The notes under the pieces were generated by a model, which worked only from the letters and a program-made list of their open reading frames with translations, did not search any database and had not been told where the DNA came from. This document shows positions 25,593 to 34,569 of a DNA stretch of 64,000 bases, piece after piece. Origin of the DNA: Bacteroidota bacterium (GTDB taxonomy: Bacteria; Bacteroidota; Bacteroidia; 2-12-FULL-35-15); contig CANJYB010000005.1 of assembly GCA_947479085.1 (NCBI GenBank), positions 62,001 to 126,000 of the forward strand, read 5' to 3'. Numbering within the stretch: position 1 is the stretch's first letter; each line of letters begins with the position of its first letter. The position numbers and the translations under genes were made by a program.

Positions 25593-27965
25593 ATGAAAAA
25601 ATTATTACTATCTGTTGTTGTTATTCTTGCCTTTGTTTTTCAAACCATTGGTCAAAGCAAATTAGTATTACCAGAAGCTCAGTATCAGGATTTAAAAGCA
25701 AAGGGGAAACTAAAAGAAGGGGTTTCTTATGTGCCTGTTGCTAATGTTCATCCTGATTTTAGTGCACGTAAAATAAGTTCAAAGCAAAATAAGTCTTCAA
25801 TGGGAGGAGGAGGATTAGGTTGCAGTTGCTATATTACTCCAGATGCTTCTTATACATTGGCTATGGCTCCAAATGATGATGGAAGCACAGGATTAATTAA
25901 TATTCCTTTTAATTTTTGTTTATACGGAACTAGCTACACCAGTTTATATGTTAATAATAATGGAAATATTTCTTTTGGTTCTCCCTATTCTACTTTTTCC
26001 TCTTTTCCTTTCCCGGATCCCACTTATGTTATGGTTGCTCCTTTTTGGGGAGATGTGGATACAAGAGGTGCAGGGACTGTTAAATATAAAATCACCTCTA
26101 CCTATATGATAGTTAATTGGGAAGCAGTTGGTTATTATGCTAATTATACAGATAAGTTAAATTCTTTCCAGTTGATCATTACAGATGGTACTGATCCTAT
26201 ACTCCCTGCAGGAAATAATATTGCTTTTTGTTATCAGGATATGCAATGGACTACAGGAGATGCTTCTGGTGGGTCAGGTACAGGATTTGGAGGAACCCCT
26301 TCAACAGTCGGTATTAATCAGGGGGCTCCGGGAAATAACTATATTCAGATGGGTCGTTTTGATCAACCCGGAATTGCTTATGATGGTGGATATGGCAATA
26401 ATGATGGAGTTAGTTGGTTAGATAACCAATCCCTTTATTTCAACGTATGTAGTGCCACCAATATTGCTCCTATAGCTTCTGGATTAAACAATTGTGATAC
26501 AATAAAAATTTGCGGAAGCGGGGATACCCTTTATCTCAATGGTTTGTTTTTAGCCCCCGAAATAGGACAAAACACTACCATTTCTGTTAATCTTTTGGGC
26601 ACTCCAAATGCAACCGTTATTAGCAACACTCCTGGGAATTCTGCAACCGCGATTGTGCAGATTATTGCAACTGCAGCCAATGCAGGAATTAATACAATAC
26701 AATTTACAGCCACAGATAATGGCATTCCTGCCGGTACCACTGTTGTGAATGTAAATATTTTTGTTGATACTACAGGTGTATCTAATTTCAATCCTGTAAT
26801 TTCCGGAAATCTGGAATTTTGTGAAGGAGGAAGTTCTGTGCTCAATGTAAATCCCATTACTTACGATTCTTATGTATGGAGTACAGGAGCTTTTGGAACT
26901 ACAATTACCGTGGATACCACAGGAACGTATTATGTAACTGCAAGTTTAAATGGTTGTTATAAGTCTACCTCTGTGAATGTAATAGATAATCCATTGCCTA
27001 TTCCAATCATCACCGGGCCTACTTTTACTTGTAATGGCAATCCTACCACTATTTACCTGAATAATTCATCTGTATACCAAAGTTATGTATGGTCAAACTC
27101 AATTGTGAACGATTCGGTAAGTACGAATGGGGGAACGTTTACCGTTACAGTTACTGATACAAACGGTTGCGTGGGTCAATCAGCCTCAATTACTATTACT
27201 AACCTCACTCCGTTGGTTTCTATTACTCCAAGCAGTATCCCTTTTTGCCCTGGCCAGTCGGGTACTTTAACCGCTGTTCCTACTATTCCATCTGGTGTTA
27301 GTTATGTATGGTCAAATAATGATATTACCCAGTCCACAGTTGTTACCACAGCAGGTACCTATACGGTTACAATAAATTATAGTAATGGATGCAGTGCTGA
27401 CACTACTATATCTGTATCTTTATTTGATGGGCCGGTGGCTCTTTTCTCTTCTAGTCCCAATGGAAATACTACCGTTTTTAATCCGATAACATTTACCAGT
27501 TTATCCACTATTGCATCGGGAACAATAACCAGTTGGTCATGGAATTTTGGCGATACTACCGGGGTTTACTACTACGGGCCAATACAAACACATAGTTATT
27601 CTGTTAACGGAACTTATACTGTAACTTTATTGGTATGCAGTAATAATGGATGTTGTGATACAGTTCAGTTTCCATATACCATTCAATCTGATATCGAAAC
27701 TCCAAACGTATTTACTCCAAATTCAGGTTTAGGTCAGTTAAATAGTCACTTGTACTTTAAAAATCTGGAATATTTCCCAGGAACAAAACTACAGGTGTTT
27801 AATCGTTGGGGAAATAAAGTATATGAAAACATCGACTATGCTTCTTATCAGAAAGAAACCTACGGTTGGGATGGTGGCAAGCAAACAGACGGAGTATATT
27901 ATTATGTATTAGATGGTCCAATGTTATCAGAACCTAAATTCGGTTTTGTTCAATTATTGAGATAG
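25593..27965 (+). CDS. Large secreted nidogen/PKD protein with gliding-type (T9SS type B) C-terminus
   Basis: This 790-residue protein has a signal peptide (1-20), a nidogen-like domain (about 90-290; LYVNNNGNISFGSP, MVAPFWGDVDTRGAGTVKYK, FCYQDMQWTTGDASGG), two or three Ig/immunoglobulin-like repeats (about 400-600) with YVWS strands, a PKD domain (about 610-700; ITSWSWNFGDTTG, HSYSVNGTYTVTL) and a type B sorting domain (TPNSGLGQLNSHLYFKNLEY, LQVFNRWGNKVYEN, GWDGGKQTDGVYYYVL). It is expected on the cell surface as an adhesin-like protein. A strong terminator follows. Confidence 0.88.
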   Translation: MKKLLLSVVVILAFVFQTIGQSKLVLPEAQYQDLKAKGKLKEGVSYVPVANVHPDFSARKISSKQNKSSMGGGGLGCSCYITPDASYTLAMAPNDDGSTGLINIPFNFCLYGTSYTSLYVNNNGNISFGSPYSTFSSFPFPDPTYVMVAPFWGDVDTRGAGTVKYKITSTYMIVNWEAVGYYANYTDKLNSFQLIITDGTDPILPAGNNIAFCYQDMQWTTGDASGGSGTGFGGTPSTVGINQGAPGNNYIQMGRFDQPGIAYDGGYGNNDGVSWLDNQSLYFNVCSATNIAPIASGLNNCDTIKICGSGDTLYLNGLFLAPEIGQNTTISVNLLGTPNATVISNTPGNSATAIVQIIATAANAGINTIQFTATDNGIPAGTTVVNVNIFVDTTGVSNFNPVISGNLEFCEGGSSVLNVNPITYDSYVWSTGAFGTTITVDTTGTYYVTASLNGCYKSTSVNVIDNPLPIPIITGPTFTCNGNPTTIYLNNSSVYQSYVWSNSIVNDSVSTNGGTFTVTVTDTNGCVGQSASITITNLTPLVSITPSSIPFCPGQSGTLTAVPTIPSGVSYVWSNNDITQSTVVTTAGTYTVTINYSNGCSADTTISVSLFDGPVALFSSSPNGNTTVFNPITFTSLSTIASGTITSWSWNFGDTTGVYYYGPIQTHSYSVNGTYTVTLLVCSNNGCCDTVQFPYTIQSDIETPNVFTPNSGLGQLNSHLYFKNLEYFPGTKLQVFNRWGNKVYENIDYASYQKETYGWDGGKQTDGVYYYVLDGPMLSEPKFGFVQLLR

Positions 27966-27987
27966 ACTTATAGATTTAAAAATAAAA

Positions 27988-28024
27988 GAAAACCCTTTGC
28001 ATTTTTTTGCAAAGGGTTTTTTAT
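27988..28024 (+). terminator. Terminator after the type B secreted-protein gene
   Basis: Arms AAACCCTTTGCA and its complement (27990-28001 and 28008-28019) flank a T-rich loop and are followed by more T. It lies 22 bp after the stop codon. Confidence 0.85.
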
Positions 28025-28113
28025 TTTACAAAAACTCATGATTTAGTAAATCAGAATTATTTGTAATTAATTTATGGTATTCAACAACTAATAAACTATT
28101 GAACTAATATTAT

Positions 28114-28121
28114 TAATTTTG
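28114..28121 (+). promoter_or_regulatory. -7 promoter box (TAATTTTG) for recG
   Basis: The box matches TAnnTTTG and ends 6 nt before the recG ATG at 28128, implying a leaderless or nearly leaderless mRNA, as at rluF. Confidence 0.5.
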
Positions 28122-28127
28122 CCGCCT

Positions 28128-30239
28128 ATGTCAGCCGGCTTTTTATATACTCCCATCGAACAACTCAAAGGACTTTGGGCGCTCCGTGCGGGATTGTTAA
28201 AAACAGAACTCCGGATTTTTACCTTCAATGACTTACTTCGTTTTTATCCTTTCCGTTATGTTGACCGAACTAAGTTTTATAAGGTAAAAGAAGTTAACGA
28301 TACCCTTGCTTACGTTCAGTTAAGAGGAAAAATAGTGGGTACACAAATGCTGGGGGAAAAAAGAACACTTCGCTTTGTGGCCAAGTTTATGGACGAAACA
28401 GGTAAGCTGGATTTGGTTTGGTTTCAGGGGGCCAAATGGTTTTCTGAAAACATACACCCGGATATGAACAAGGAATATGTGGTGTTTGGGAAACCCACCG
28501 AATTTAATGGCAAATACAATATTGCTCATCCTGAAATAGAACCTGTGTCGGATGAAAACACCACCTTGGCACCTGCCCTGCAGGGAGTTTATAACAGTAC
28601 TGCCAAATTAAGTGCAAGAGGGCTCGACTCCAAAGGGATTTCTAAAACCATTAAAAGCATCATTGCGCTACCTTATTATAGAATAGATGAATGTCTTTCT
28701 CCTGAAATAATTTCACAGTTTCAATTGATGAACCGGGCAGAAGCTATCCGACAGATCCACTTTCCTCAAAATATGGAATTGCTGAAAAAGGCTGAATTCA
28801 GGCTTAAGTTTGAAGAGCTGTTTTTTATTCAATTAAAACTATTGAAACAAAAAAGCCTGAGAGAAACTACTACCCGGGGCTACGCGTTTTCTAAAGTGGG
28901 CGATTACTTCAATAATTTTTATTCCAATCATCTTCCGTTTGAGCTTACCAATGCACAAAAGCGGGTAACCAAAGAAATCCGAATTGATATGGGAAGTGGG
29001 AAACAAATGAACCGCCTGCTGCAGGGAGATGTAGGCAGCGGTAAAACCCTTGTAGCATTGCTTAGTATGCTCATAGCTATGGATAATGGTTTTCAGACTT
29101 GCCTGATGGCCCCGACTGAAATACTGGCCAATCAACATTTTCAGACCATTTCAGAATTGGTGAAAGGCCAGGATATTAATGTAGGATTATTAACCGGGTC
29201 GAAAAAAACAAAACACCGGAGAATGATTCATGAGCAATTGCAATCAGGTGAAATGCACATCCTGGTTGGAACCCATGCCCTGCTGGAAGATGTGGTGATA
29301 TTTAAAAATCTTGGGTTGGTAGTGATAGATGAGCAGCATAGGTTCGGAGTGGCACAACGGGCAAAGATGTGGGCAAAAAATACGCAGCCCCCTCATGTAT
29401 TAATAATGAGTGCAACCCCAATTCCCCGCACTTTGGCAATGACCCTTTATGGAGATTTGGATGTGAGTACCATTGATGAAATGCCACCGGGCAGAAAATC
29501 TATTCAAACCGTGCACCGGTTTGATAATCATCGCGACAGGGTATTTGGTTTTATGCGCGAACAGATTGCTTTGGGACGACAAATTTATATTGTGTATCCG
29601 CTAATAAAAGAATCGGAAAAGATGGATTACAAAGACCTGATGGATGGATACGAAAGCATTGCCAGGGCTTTCCCTATGCCGCAATACCAGGTAAGCATTG
29701 TGCATGGGCAAATGAAACCCGAGGCCAAGGATTATGAAATGCAACGGTTTGTAAAAGGCGAAACGCATATTATGGTTGCCACCACTGTGATAGAAGTAGG
29801 GGTTAATGTTCCAAATGCTTCTGTAATGATTATAGAAAGTGCCGAACGTTTCGGCCTTTCGCAATTGCACCAGTTGAGAGGCAGGGTGGGAAGAGGTGCT
29901 GAACAATCGTATTGTATATTAATGTCATCTCATAAATTATCAGCTGATGGAAGATTAAGAATGGACACTATGGTGAGAACAAATGATGGGTTTGAGATAG
30001 CTGAAGTGGATTTAAAACTTCGCGGGCCGGGAGATCTGGCAGGTACCACCCAAAGTGGTGTATTGGACTTATCCATTGCTGACCTGGCAAAAGACTCCCA
30101 GATATTATATGCCGCCCGAAACATGGCCATGGAAGTAATAGCTGATGACCCTAACCTTTCCAAACCTGAAAATTTCCCCATCATAAATCATTATAACCAA
30201 AGCAACCCCAACCAAACCAACTGGAGCAGGATTTCATAG
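28128..30239 (+). CDS. recG: ATP-dependent DNA helicase RecG
   Basis: This protein of about 703 residues has an N-terminal wedge/OB domain (YFPFRY-like LLRFYPFRYVDRTKF, LRGKIVGTQMLG) followed by helicase motifs: Walker A LLQGDVGSGKTLVALL, APTEILANQH, DEQHRFGVAQR, MSATPIPRTLAM, then TTVIEVGVNVPNAS and QLRGRVGRGAEQSYC. RecG reverses stalled replication forks and branch-migrates Holliday junctions. The ATG at 28128 is preferred over the TTG at 28119 because the TTG overlaps the promoter box. All motifs are intact. Confidence 0.96.
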   Translation: MSAGFLYTPIEQLKGLWALRAGLLKTELRIFTFNDLLRFYPFRYVDRTKFYKVKEVNDTLAYVQLRGKIVGTQMLGEKRTLRFVAKFMDETGKLDLVWFQGAKWFSENIHPDMNKEYVVFGKPTEFNGKYNIAHPEIEPVSDENTTLAPALQGVYNSTAKLSARGLDSKGISKTIKSIIALPYYRIDECLSPEIISQFQLMNRAEAIRQIHFPQNMELLKKAEFRLKFEELFFIQLKLLKQKSLRETTTRGYAFSKVGDYFNNFYSNHLPFELTNAQKRVTKEIRIDMGSGKQMNRLLQGDVGSGKTLVALLSMLIAMDNGFQTCLMAPTEILANQHFQTISELVKGQDINVGLLTGSKKTKHRRMIHEQLQSGEMHILVGTHALLEDVVIFKNLGLVVIDEQHRFGVAQRAKMWAKNTQPPHVLIMSATPIPRTLAMTLYGDLDVSTIDEMPPGRKSIQTVHRFDNHRDRVFGFMREQIALGRQIYIVYPLIKESEKMDYKDLMDGYESIARAFPMPQYQVSIVHGQMKPEAKDYEMQRFVKGETHIMVATTVIEVGVNVPNASVMIIESAERFGLSQLHQLRGRVGRGAEQSYCILMSSHKLSADGRLRMDTMVRTNDGFEIAEVDLKLRGPGDLAGTTQSGVLDLSIADLAKDSQILYAARNMAMEVIADDPNLSKPENFPIINHYNQSNPNQTNWSRIS

Positions 30240-30337
30240 TTTTAAACATTTTTTCTTTTTCAGGCAACCTTTTTACCTTATTTCGTCTTATATTTAGGAG
30301 CACTTGCCATGTAATAGTGCTTTAATTAAATAATACT

Positions 30338-30538
30338 ATGGGGAAAAAGCTTTTGAAGATTGTTCTAATAGCTGTTTTTGGTATAATCATATTCACAGGT
30401 ACCGGTTGCGGAAATCATAGCAAAACGGAGAAACAAATCTTTATTGAGACCTTGGATTCTATTGCAACCGAGTCTGGTACCTTTAGTAATTTTGTTGACT
30501 CTGCTCAAAGTGATTCCTTTGCCTCGACACCGGAATAA
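30338..30538 (+). CDS. Small putative lipoprotein
   Basis: This 66-residue product begins with a hydrophobic signal and a lipobox (IIIFTGTGC), leaving a mature part of about 43 acidic residues after the Cys. No family is recognised. It has an ATG start, a candidate TATATTTA box upstream (30289-30296) and its own space between recG and the cold-shock gene, which supports it being real. Confidence 0.6.
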   Translation: MGKKLLKIVLIAVFGIIIFTGTGCGNHSKTEKQIFIETLDSIATESGTFSNFVDSAQSDSFASTPE

Positions 30539-30607
30539 TTTTTCTGTTCCGGTTTCTCAAAAACTTTACAATTAATCGCATATTTATGCTGTAAATCAAA
30601 ATATTGT

Positions 30608-30615
30608 TATATTTG
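30608..30615 (+). promoter_or_regulatory. -7 promoter box (TATATTTG) for the cold-shock gene
   Basis: Consensus TAnnTTTG ending 30 nt before the ATG. The short leader is very AT-rich and has no long structured cold-shock 5' UTR of the enterobacterial type. Confidence 0.55.
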
Positions 30616-30645
30616 TCGCAGTATTAATTAAATAAATTCAAAAAA

Positions 30646-30837
30646 ATGAAAACCGGTACAGTAAAATTTTTCAACAATGCAAAAGGATTTGGTTTTATTA
30701 CCTCTGATGGTGATAACCAGGAATTATTCGTTCACGTTTCAGGTTTGGTTGACCAAATCCGCGATGGAGACAAAGTATCTTTCGATATTGCTGAAGGCAA
30801 AAAAGGATTGAATGCAGTAAATGTAAAAAAAGCATAA
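30646..30837 (+). CDS. Cold-shock domain protein (CspA family)
   Basis: This 63-residue protein is a single cold-shock domain with RNP1 (KGFGFIT) and RNP2 (LFVHVSGL) motifs and the start TGTVKFFNNAKGFGFI. It binds single-stranded nucleic acid and acts as an RNA chaperone. Length is typical for Bacteroidota. It has its own promoter box and terminator, so it is monocistronic. Confidence 0.96.
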   Translation: MKTGTVKFFNNAKGFGFITSDGDNQELFVHVSGLVDQIRDGDKVSFDIAEGKKGLNAVNVKKA

Positions 30838-30859
30838 TTGTAATACTTAATCTTTAAAT

Positions 30860-30890
30860 AAAAAATCCCGCCATAACAGCGGGATTTTTT
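30860..30890 (+). terminator. Terminator after the cold-shock gene
   Basis: AAAAATCCCGC and GCGGGATTTTT arms around a 7-nt loop, with A- and T-runs on both sides. It can serve both strands, including the convergent MORN-type gene. Confidence 0.88.
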
Positions 30891-30909
30891 ATTTAATAAT
30901 CGAACCTCT

Positions 30910-31638
30910 TTATTTCACCTCTTCACCCTTCACCCATTTTTCTTTTCGTGCATTTCCTTTTTCATCGTATTCGGTCCAGGTTCCGTCTTTCTGATAATCG
31001 AATGCATTAATATTAAATGCCATCGGCCCCTCCGCTTTAATGTTTCCATTTTCGTAATATTCTTTTTTGGAATACAGTTTTTTCTTCGGGTTGGTCAACT
31101 CAAATATTTCCTGTGGTTTCCCGTCCTGTGCATACGATTTGCGGAAGATAAGGTATTCCATACTTTTTGCATTTTCCTCGGTGTATTCCACCTGGCCGTT
31201 TTCATAATAATCTGTCCAGAACTGCGGGCTGCTTTCAAAAAAAGTAATTTCTGATTTTAGCTTCCCGCTTGGATAGAATACCGATAGGCTGCTTTTTTTA
31301 TATCCTGTAACACTAAACGACCTTTCTACCACACCATTCGGGAAGTAGTTTTTGTAAAGAGTTAAATGTCCGTCTTCATAAAATCCTTTGTGAAGCAATT
31401 CACCAGTATCATAATAATCTTCCACAAAACCCTGCACCGCATAGCCTTTTTTATCATTACGTACACTGTCTCCTCCGGTCTGGAAATTCAGTTTTTCATA
31501 CATCCTTATTCCGTAATCAGGGTCAATTACTTTTGCAGCACTGTATCTTTTTACCTCAGGTATCTGCCCTTTGAACTGCTGAGCAAAAGAATACACTGAA
31601 AATAGAATTATAATAAATGTTGCAATTGTTTTTTTCAT
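30910..31638 (-). CDS. Exported MORN-repeat / YwqK-type protein
   Basis: This 242-residue protein has a signal peptide (1-19) and repeated MORN-variant motifs: DTGELLHKGFYEDGHLTLYKNYFPNGVVE, YPSGKLKSEITF, YYENGQVEYTE, YYENGNIKAEGPM and WTEYDEKGNARKE. Databases often name such proteins 'YwqK family antitoxin', but no toxin gene is next to it and it is exported, so that name is probably misleading. The role is unknown. It lies 18 bp downstream of trxB on the same strand and may be co-transcribed. Confidence 0.8.
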   Translation of the reverse strand: MKKTIATFIIILFSVYSFAQQFKGQIPEVKRYSAAKVIDPDYGIRMYEKLNFQTGGDSVRNDKKGYAVQGFVEDYYDTGELLHKGFYEDGHLTLYKNYFPNGVVERSFSVTGYKKSSLSVFYPSGKLKSEITFFESSPQFWTDYYENGQVEYTEENAKSMEYLIFRKSYAQDGKPQEIFELTNPKKKLYSKKEYYENGNIKAEGPMAFNINAFDYQKDGTWTEYDEKGNARKEKWVKGEEVK

Positions 31639-31656
31639 ATCCCGCAGGGTTTAAGT

Positions 31657-32598
31657 TTAGTGTATGCCAATGCTTGCCAGGTAACGTTCCGCATCCAGTG
31701 CTGCCATGCAACCACTGCCTGCTGCTGTTACCGCCTGGCGGTAATTTTTATCCTGCGCATCGCCAGAGGCAAATACACCCGGAATATTGGTTTTGGTAGT
31801 TCCCGGAACGGTAATCAAATAACCGGTTTCATCCATGTTCAGCCAGCCTTTAAATATACCGGTGTTGGGTTGGTGACCAATGGCCACAAAAAAACCAGTC
31901 ACCACTATTTGTCTTTCCTCTCCTTTATCATTCACCAGCAATGCACCTTCCACAGTTTTATCTCCCAGTATTTCCTTGGTAGAAGTATTGTAAATGATTT
32001 CGATATTAGGTGTATTCTGCACCCGGTGCTGCATGGCTTTGGAAGCACGCATCTCGCCTCTTCTTACTATCATGTACACCTTTTTACAAAGCTTTGCAAG
32101 ATAGGTAGCCTCTTCGGCTGCTGTATCTCCGGCACCCACTATGGCCACATCCTGGCCTTTAAAAAAGAAACCATCGCATACGGCACATGCCGAAACACCA
32201 AAACCGTTCAGCTTTTGTTCCGATTCCAGTCCCAGCCATTTGGCCGAAGCGCCAGTAGCTATAATGATGCTGTCGGCAGTGATGGTTGTTTTTTCATCCA
32301 CCACCACTTTATGCACAGGGCCTGTAAAATCTACCGAAGTGGCCAGGCCCCAGCGGATATCTGTACCAAACCGTTCGGCCTGGGCTTTAAAATCTTCCAT
32401 CATTTCCGGCCCCTGTGTTCCTTTTGGGTAACCCGGATAATTTTCCACTTCAGTAGTAATTGTTAATTGTCCTCCCGGTTGCAGCCCCTGGTACATCACC
32501 GGTTTCATATCTGCACGTGCGGCATAAATAGCTGCTGTGTACCCTGCCGGTCCGCTCCCTATAATTAAACACTTTACGTGTTCTGTCTTTTCTTCCAT
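31657..32598 (-). CDS. trxB: Thioredoxin-disulfide reductase
   Basis: This 313-residue flavoprotein has the FAD motif IIGSGPAGYTAAIYAARA, the redox-active CAVCDG, the NADPH motif GAGDTAAEEATYLA and the C-terminal GVFASGDAQDKNYRQAVTAAGSGCMAALDAERYL. It reduces thioredoxin with NADPH. All active residues are present. A TACTTTTG promoter box lies upstream at 32625-32632. The long open frame on the opposite strand is a shadow. Confidence 0.97.
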   Translation of the reverse strand: MEEKTEHVKCLIIGSGPAGYTAAIYAARADMKPVMYQGLQPGGQLTITTEVENYPGYPKGTQGPEMMEDFKAQAERFGTDIRWGLATSVDFTGPVHKVVVDEKTTITADSIIIATGASAKWLGLESEQKLNGFGVSACAVCDGFFFKGQDVAIVGAGDTAAEEATYLAKLCKKVYMIVRRGEMRASKAMQHRVQNTPNIEIIYNTSTKEILGDKTVEGALLVNDKGEERQIVVTGFFVAIGHQPNTGIFKGWLNMDETGYLITVPGTTKTNIPGVFASGDAQDKNYRQAVTAAGSGCMAALDAERYLASIGIH

Positions 32599-32624
32599 AA
32601 TTCCTCTCTCTTTTTTTTGAGAAA

Positions 32625-32632
32625 CAAAAGTA
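32625..32632 (-). promoter_or_regulatory. -7 promoter box (TACTTTTG) for trxB
   Basis: Consensus TAnnTTTG on the minus strand, 26 nt before the trxB ATG. No clear -33 element was found at the usual distance. Confidence 0.5.
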
Positions 32633-32752
32633 CTATTTGATAGGATAAGTTAATTAGATTTTATTCACAATTTGGTAGATTAGGGGAGGGGGGTAATTAA
32701 TCTTTATATAAACTTCAGACCATTTGAAAAGAAAGATTTCGGTTGATGGAAA

Positions 32753-33718
32753 TTATTGAATTACAACCTTCCTATTAAGTATTCCTTTTTCAGTTTTTAC
32801 CTGCACAAAATATATCCCCTTTGATTGATATGATAGATTAATGCTTGATTGCAGATTATCTTTTGTAGTTTGATAAATAGTTTCCCCCAATACATTAAAC
32901 AACTTTATATTTTCTATTTTACTTGTACTTTTTATAATGAACTCTCCATTACTTGGGTTTGGGTATACACTTATGCTTATATCTTCCGTTACTTCATTTA
33001 CCCCCATGTTACATTGTGTAACACTTACATCATCTAAATAATAATAAGCACCATTAAAACTACCCCAAGGAAGGTTTTGGGAATTTGTATTTGCTGCATT
33101 ATGAAAATTACCTATGGTCATAAATGTTTCTCCACCTGAGGCTGTATAAATACCAGATATCAGCATCCAATTTGTTGTATCATTTAGTATGGCAATAGTT
33201 GGGTTTTCTATTTGTGGAGTAATATAATCTAACGCATGATAACCGGAATAGGCGGTATCGAGTAAACTATCTGTTGAAAAATAAGCGCCAATATTGCTTA
33301 TTGCAAATTGCATTTTATCAGCTAATGACACATAAAATTCTACACAATATTGTTTATTAGTATCAAGTGCTACATCAAGGGGTACTTCAATATATTCTCT
33401 ATAGTCTAATGTATCAATTCCACCGTAAAAACCCGCATACCCATTACCTGTTCTTGCATTTTGATATCCACCGACATTTGAAGGGACACTAACTACAGAA
33501 TTGTTGCAGGTATTAAATAGATCAGTGCTCGAACCATCAATTCCAGCATAATAACGAGGTTGAAACCATGGAAATGTTAAATAGATTTGGGCGGGATTGG
33601 TTGGGCAATTAGTATAGTTTTCAAAACTACCATTCGGAACTAGGTTTTGAGCATTTGTTATAAATGTACATATCAACAAAATAATTGAGAGTATTTTTTT
33701 CATTCCGATTAAAATCAA
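32753..33718 (-). CDS. Secreted protein with T9SS type A tail, paralogue of the gene at the window end
   Basis: This protein of about 321 residues has a signal peptide, then LVPNGSFENYTNCPTNPAQI, a carbohydrate-binding-like beta sandwich (IEVPLDVALDTNKQYCVEFYVSLADK, GAYYYLDDVSVTQC) and a type A sorting domain (YPNPSNGEFIIKS ... GIYFVQVKTE). It probably binds a surface or extracellular ligand; none is known. The first Met may be residue 6 (MKKILSIILLICT), 15 nt in. The partial gene at 63517-63999 encodes a close relative. Confidence 0.8.
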   Translation of the reverse strand: MILIGMKKILSIILLICTFITNAQNLVPNGSFENYTNCPTNPAQIYLTFPWFQPRYYAGIDGSSTDLFNTCNNSVVSVPSNVGGYQNARTGNGYAGFYGGIDTLDYREYIEVPLDVALDTNKQYCVEFYVSLADKMQFAISNIGAYFSTDSLLDTAYSGYHALDYITPQIENPTIAILNDTTNWMLISGIYTASGGETFMTIGNFHNAANTNSQNLPWGSFNGAYYYLDDVSVTQCNMGVNEVTEDISISVYPNPSNGEFIIKSTSKIENIKLFNVLGETIYQTTKDNLQSSINLSYQSKGIYFVQVKTEKGILNRKVVIQ

Positions 33719-34012
33719 AAAGTAAGTTCCTTGTACAAATGTACAAAGAACTTCCTAATACTTATTATTTTACAATTACCCCCAAAGCGCAGGCGTGTTT
33801 CACCTGTGAAATTTCTTAAGTAGGTCCCACCTTTTCATATAGCATTTCATTTCAACAGATTTCCCCTTCCGTTTAGCTGGTAAAGAAGGATAAGACTTTT
33901 TGTCATACCCGGGTATGAAAACAGACGGAAGGAGAATTTCGTTATAAAGTATTGTAAATCAATATAAATAGAATTGTTTCAGAAAGCCAAACAGCATAAA
34001 AGTACATGAAAG
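33719..34012. other. Intergenic region with a nested palindrome
   Basis: No gene is seen. A perfect 16-bp palindrome TCATACCCGGGTATGA (33903-33918) is nested between CCTTCCGT (33865-33872) and ACGGAAGG (33925-33932). This may be a protein-binding site, a stem-loop or a remnant of a repeat. Confidence 0.55.
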
Positions 34013-34255
34013 GGGGGCAGATTGAACCTAATCCGGGTCCCTCCAACATGGGAAGGGGTCAGATTGAATCTAATCCGGGTCCCTCCAACATGGGAGGGGG
34101 GCAGATTGAATCTAATCCGGGTCCCTCCAACATGGGAGGGGGGCAGATTGAACGTAATCCGGGTCCCTCCAACATGGGAGGGGGGCAGATTGAACGTAAT
34201 CCGGGTCTCTCCAACATTGGAAGGGGGCAGATTGAATCTAATCCGGGGCCCTCCC
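34013..34255. repeat. Tandem array C, 42-bp units
   Basis: Nearly six units of exactly 42 bp (2 x 21) begin at 34013, 34055, 34097, 34139, 34181 and 34223. The unit contains CAGATTGAATCTAATCCGGG, then TCCCTCCAACATGGGAGG. Units differ at a few positions. The array lies between two minus-strand genes. Confidence 0.95.
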
Positions 34256-34375
34256 GTTTCGGTAAACCCTGTTTTGTTGTCAATTTGGCATCCTTCCGGT
34301 TTTGTAAACCCTGAATTGAAATCAAGTTTGCCTCCTTTCGGTTTTCGGAACCAGGAATTATTTTCAAAATGTAGT
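34250..34375. repeat. Continuation of array C in a different 42-bp sequence
   Basis: Three diverged units start at 34250 (CCTCCCGTTTCGGTAAACCC), 34292 (CCTTCCGGTTTTGTAAACCC) and 34334 (CCTTTCGGTTTTCGGAACC), exactly 42 bp apart. The first coincides with the position of CCCTCC in the sixth unit of array C, so the lattice continues although the unit sequence changes. Confidence 0.75.
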
Positions 34376-34569
34376 TTACTAATGTGGGGAACCCGTTCTT
34401 TTTTTACCTTTTTTATTCATAAAGAATAAATAACCCGGAGGTGAAAAACGAAAAGAAAGAAGGTCTTCTTTTAGTTCGGGATATTTTCCCGGGAAAAAGA
34501 ACCGATAAATAATGGTTAAGAAAAAAGGCTAACCCCCTCAACAGGAAATTTTTAATGCTTCCGTTCAGA
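34376..34569. other. Gap after array C
   Basis: AT-rich sequence with T-runs and no supported gene. It may terminate transcripts of the DUF4249 gene. Confidence 0.4.

Noticed and set aside
28119-28127. TTG start for recG
   Set aside because: Overlaps the -7 promoter box; the ATG at 28128 fits better.
31660-32466. 268-codon frame opposite trxB
   Set aside because: Shadow of the intact thioredoxin reductase gene; no recognisable content.
34006-34429. Gly/Pro-rich frames through array C
   Set aside because: Same effect of a 42-bp period; different frames are equally open.
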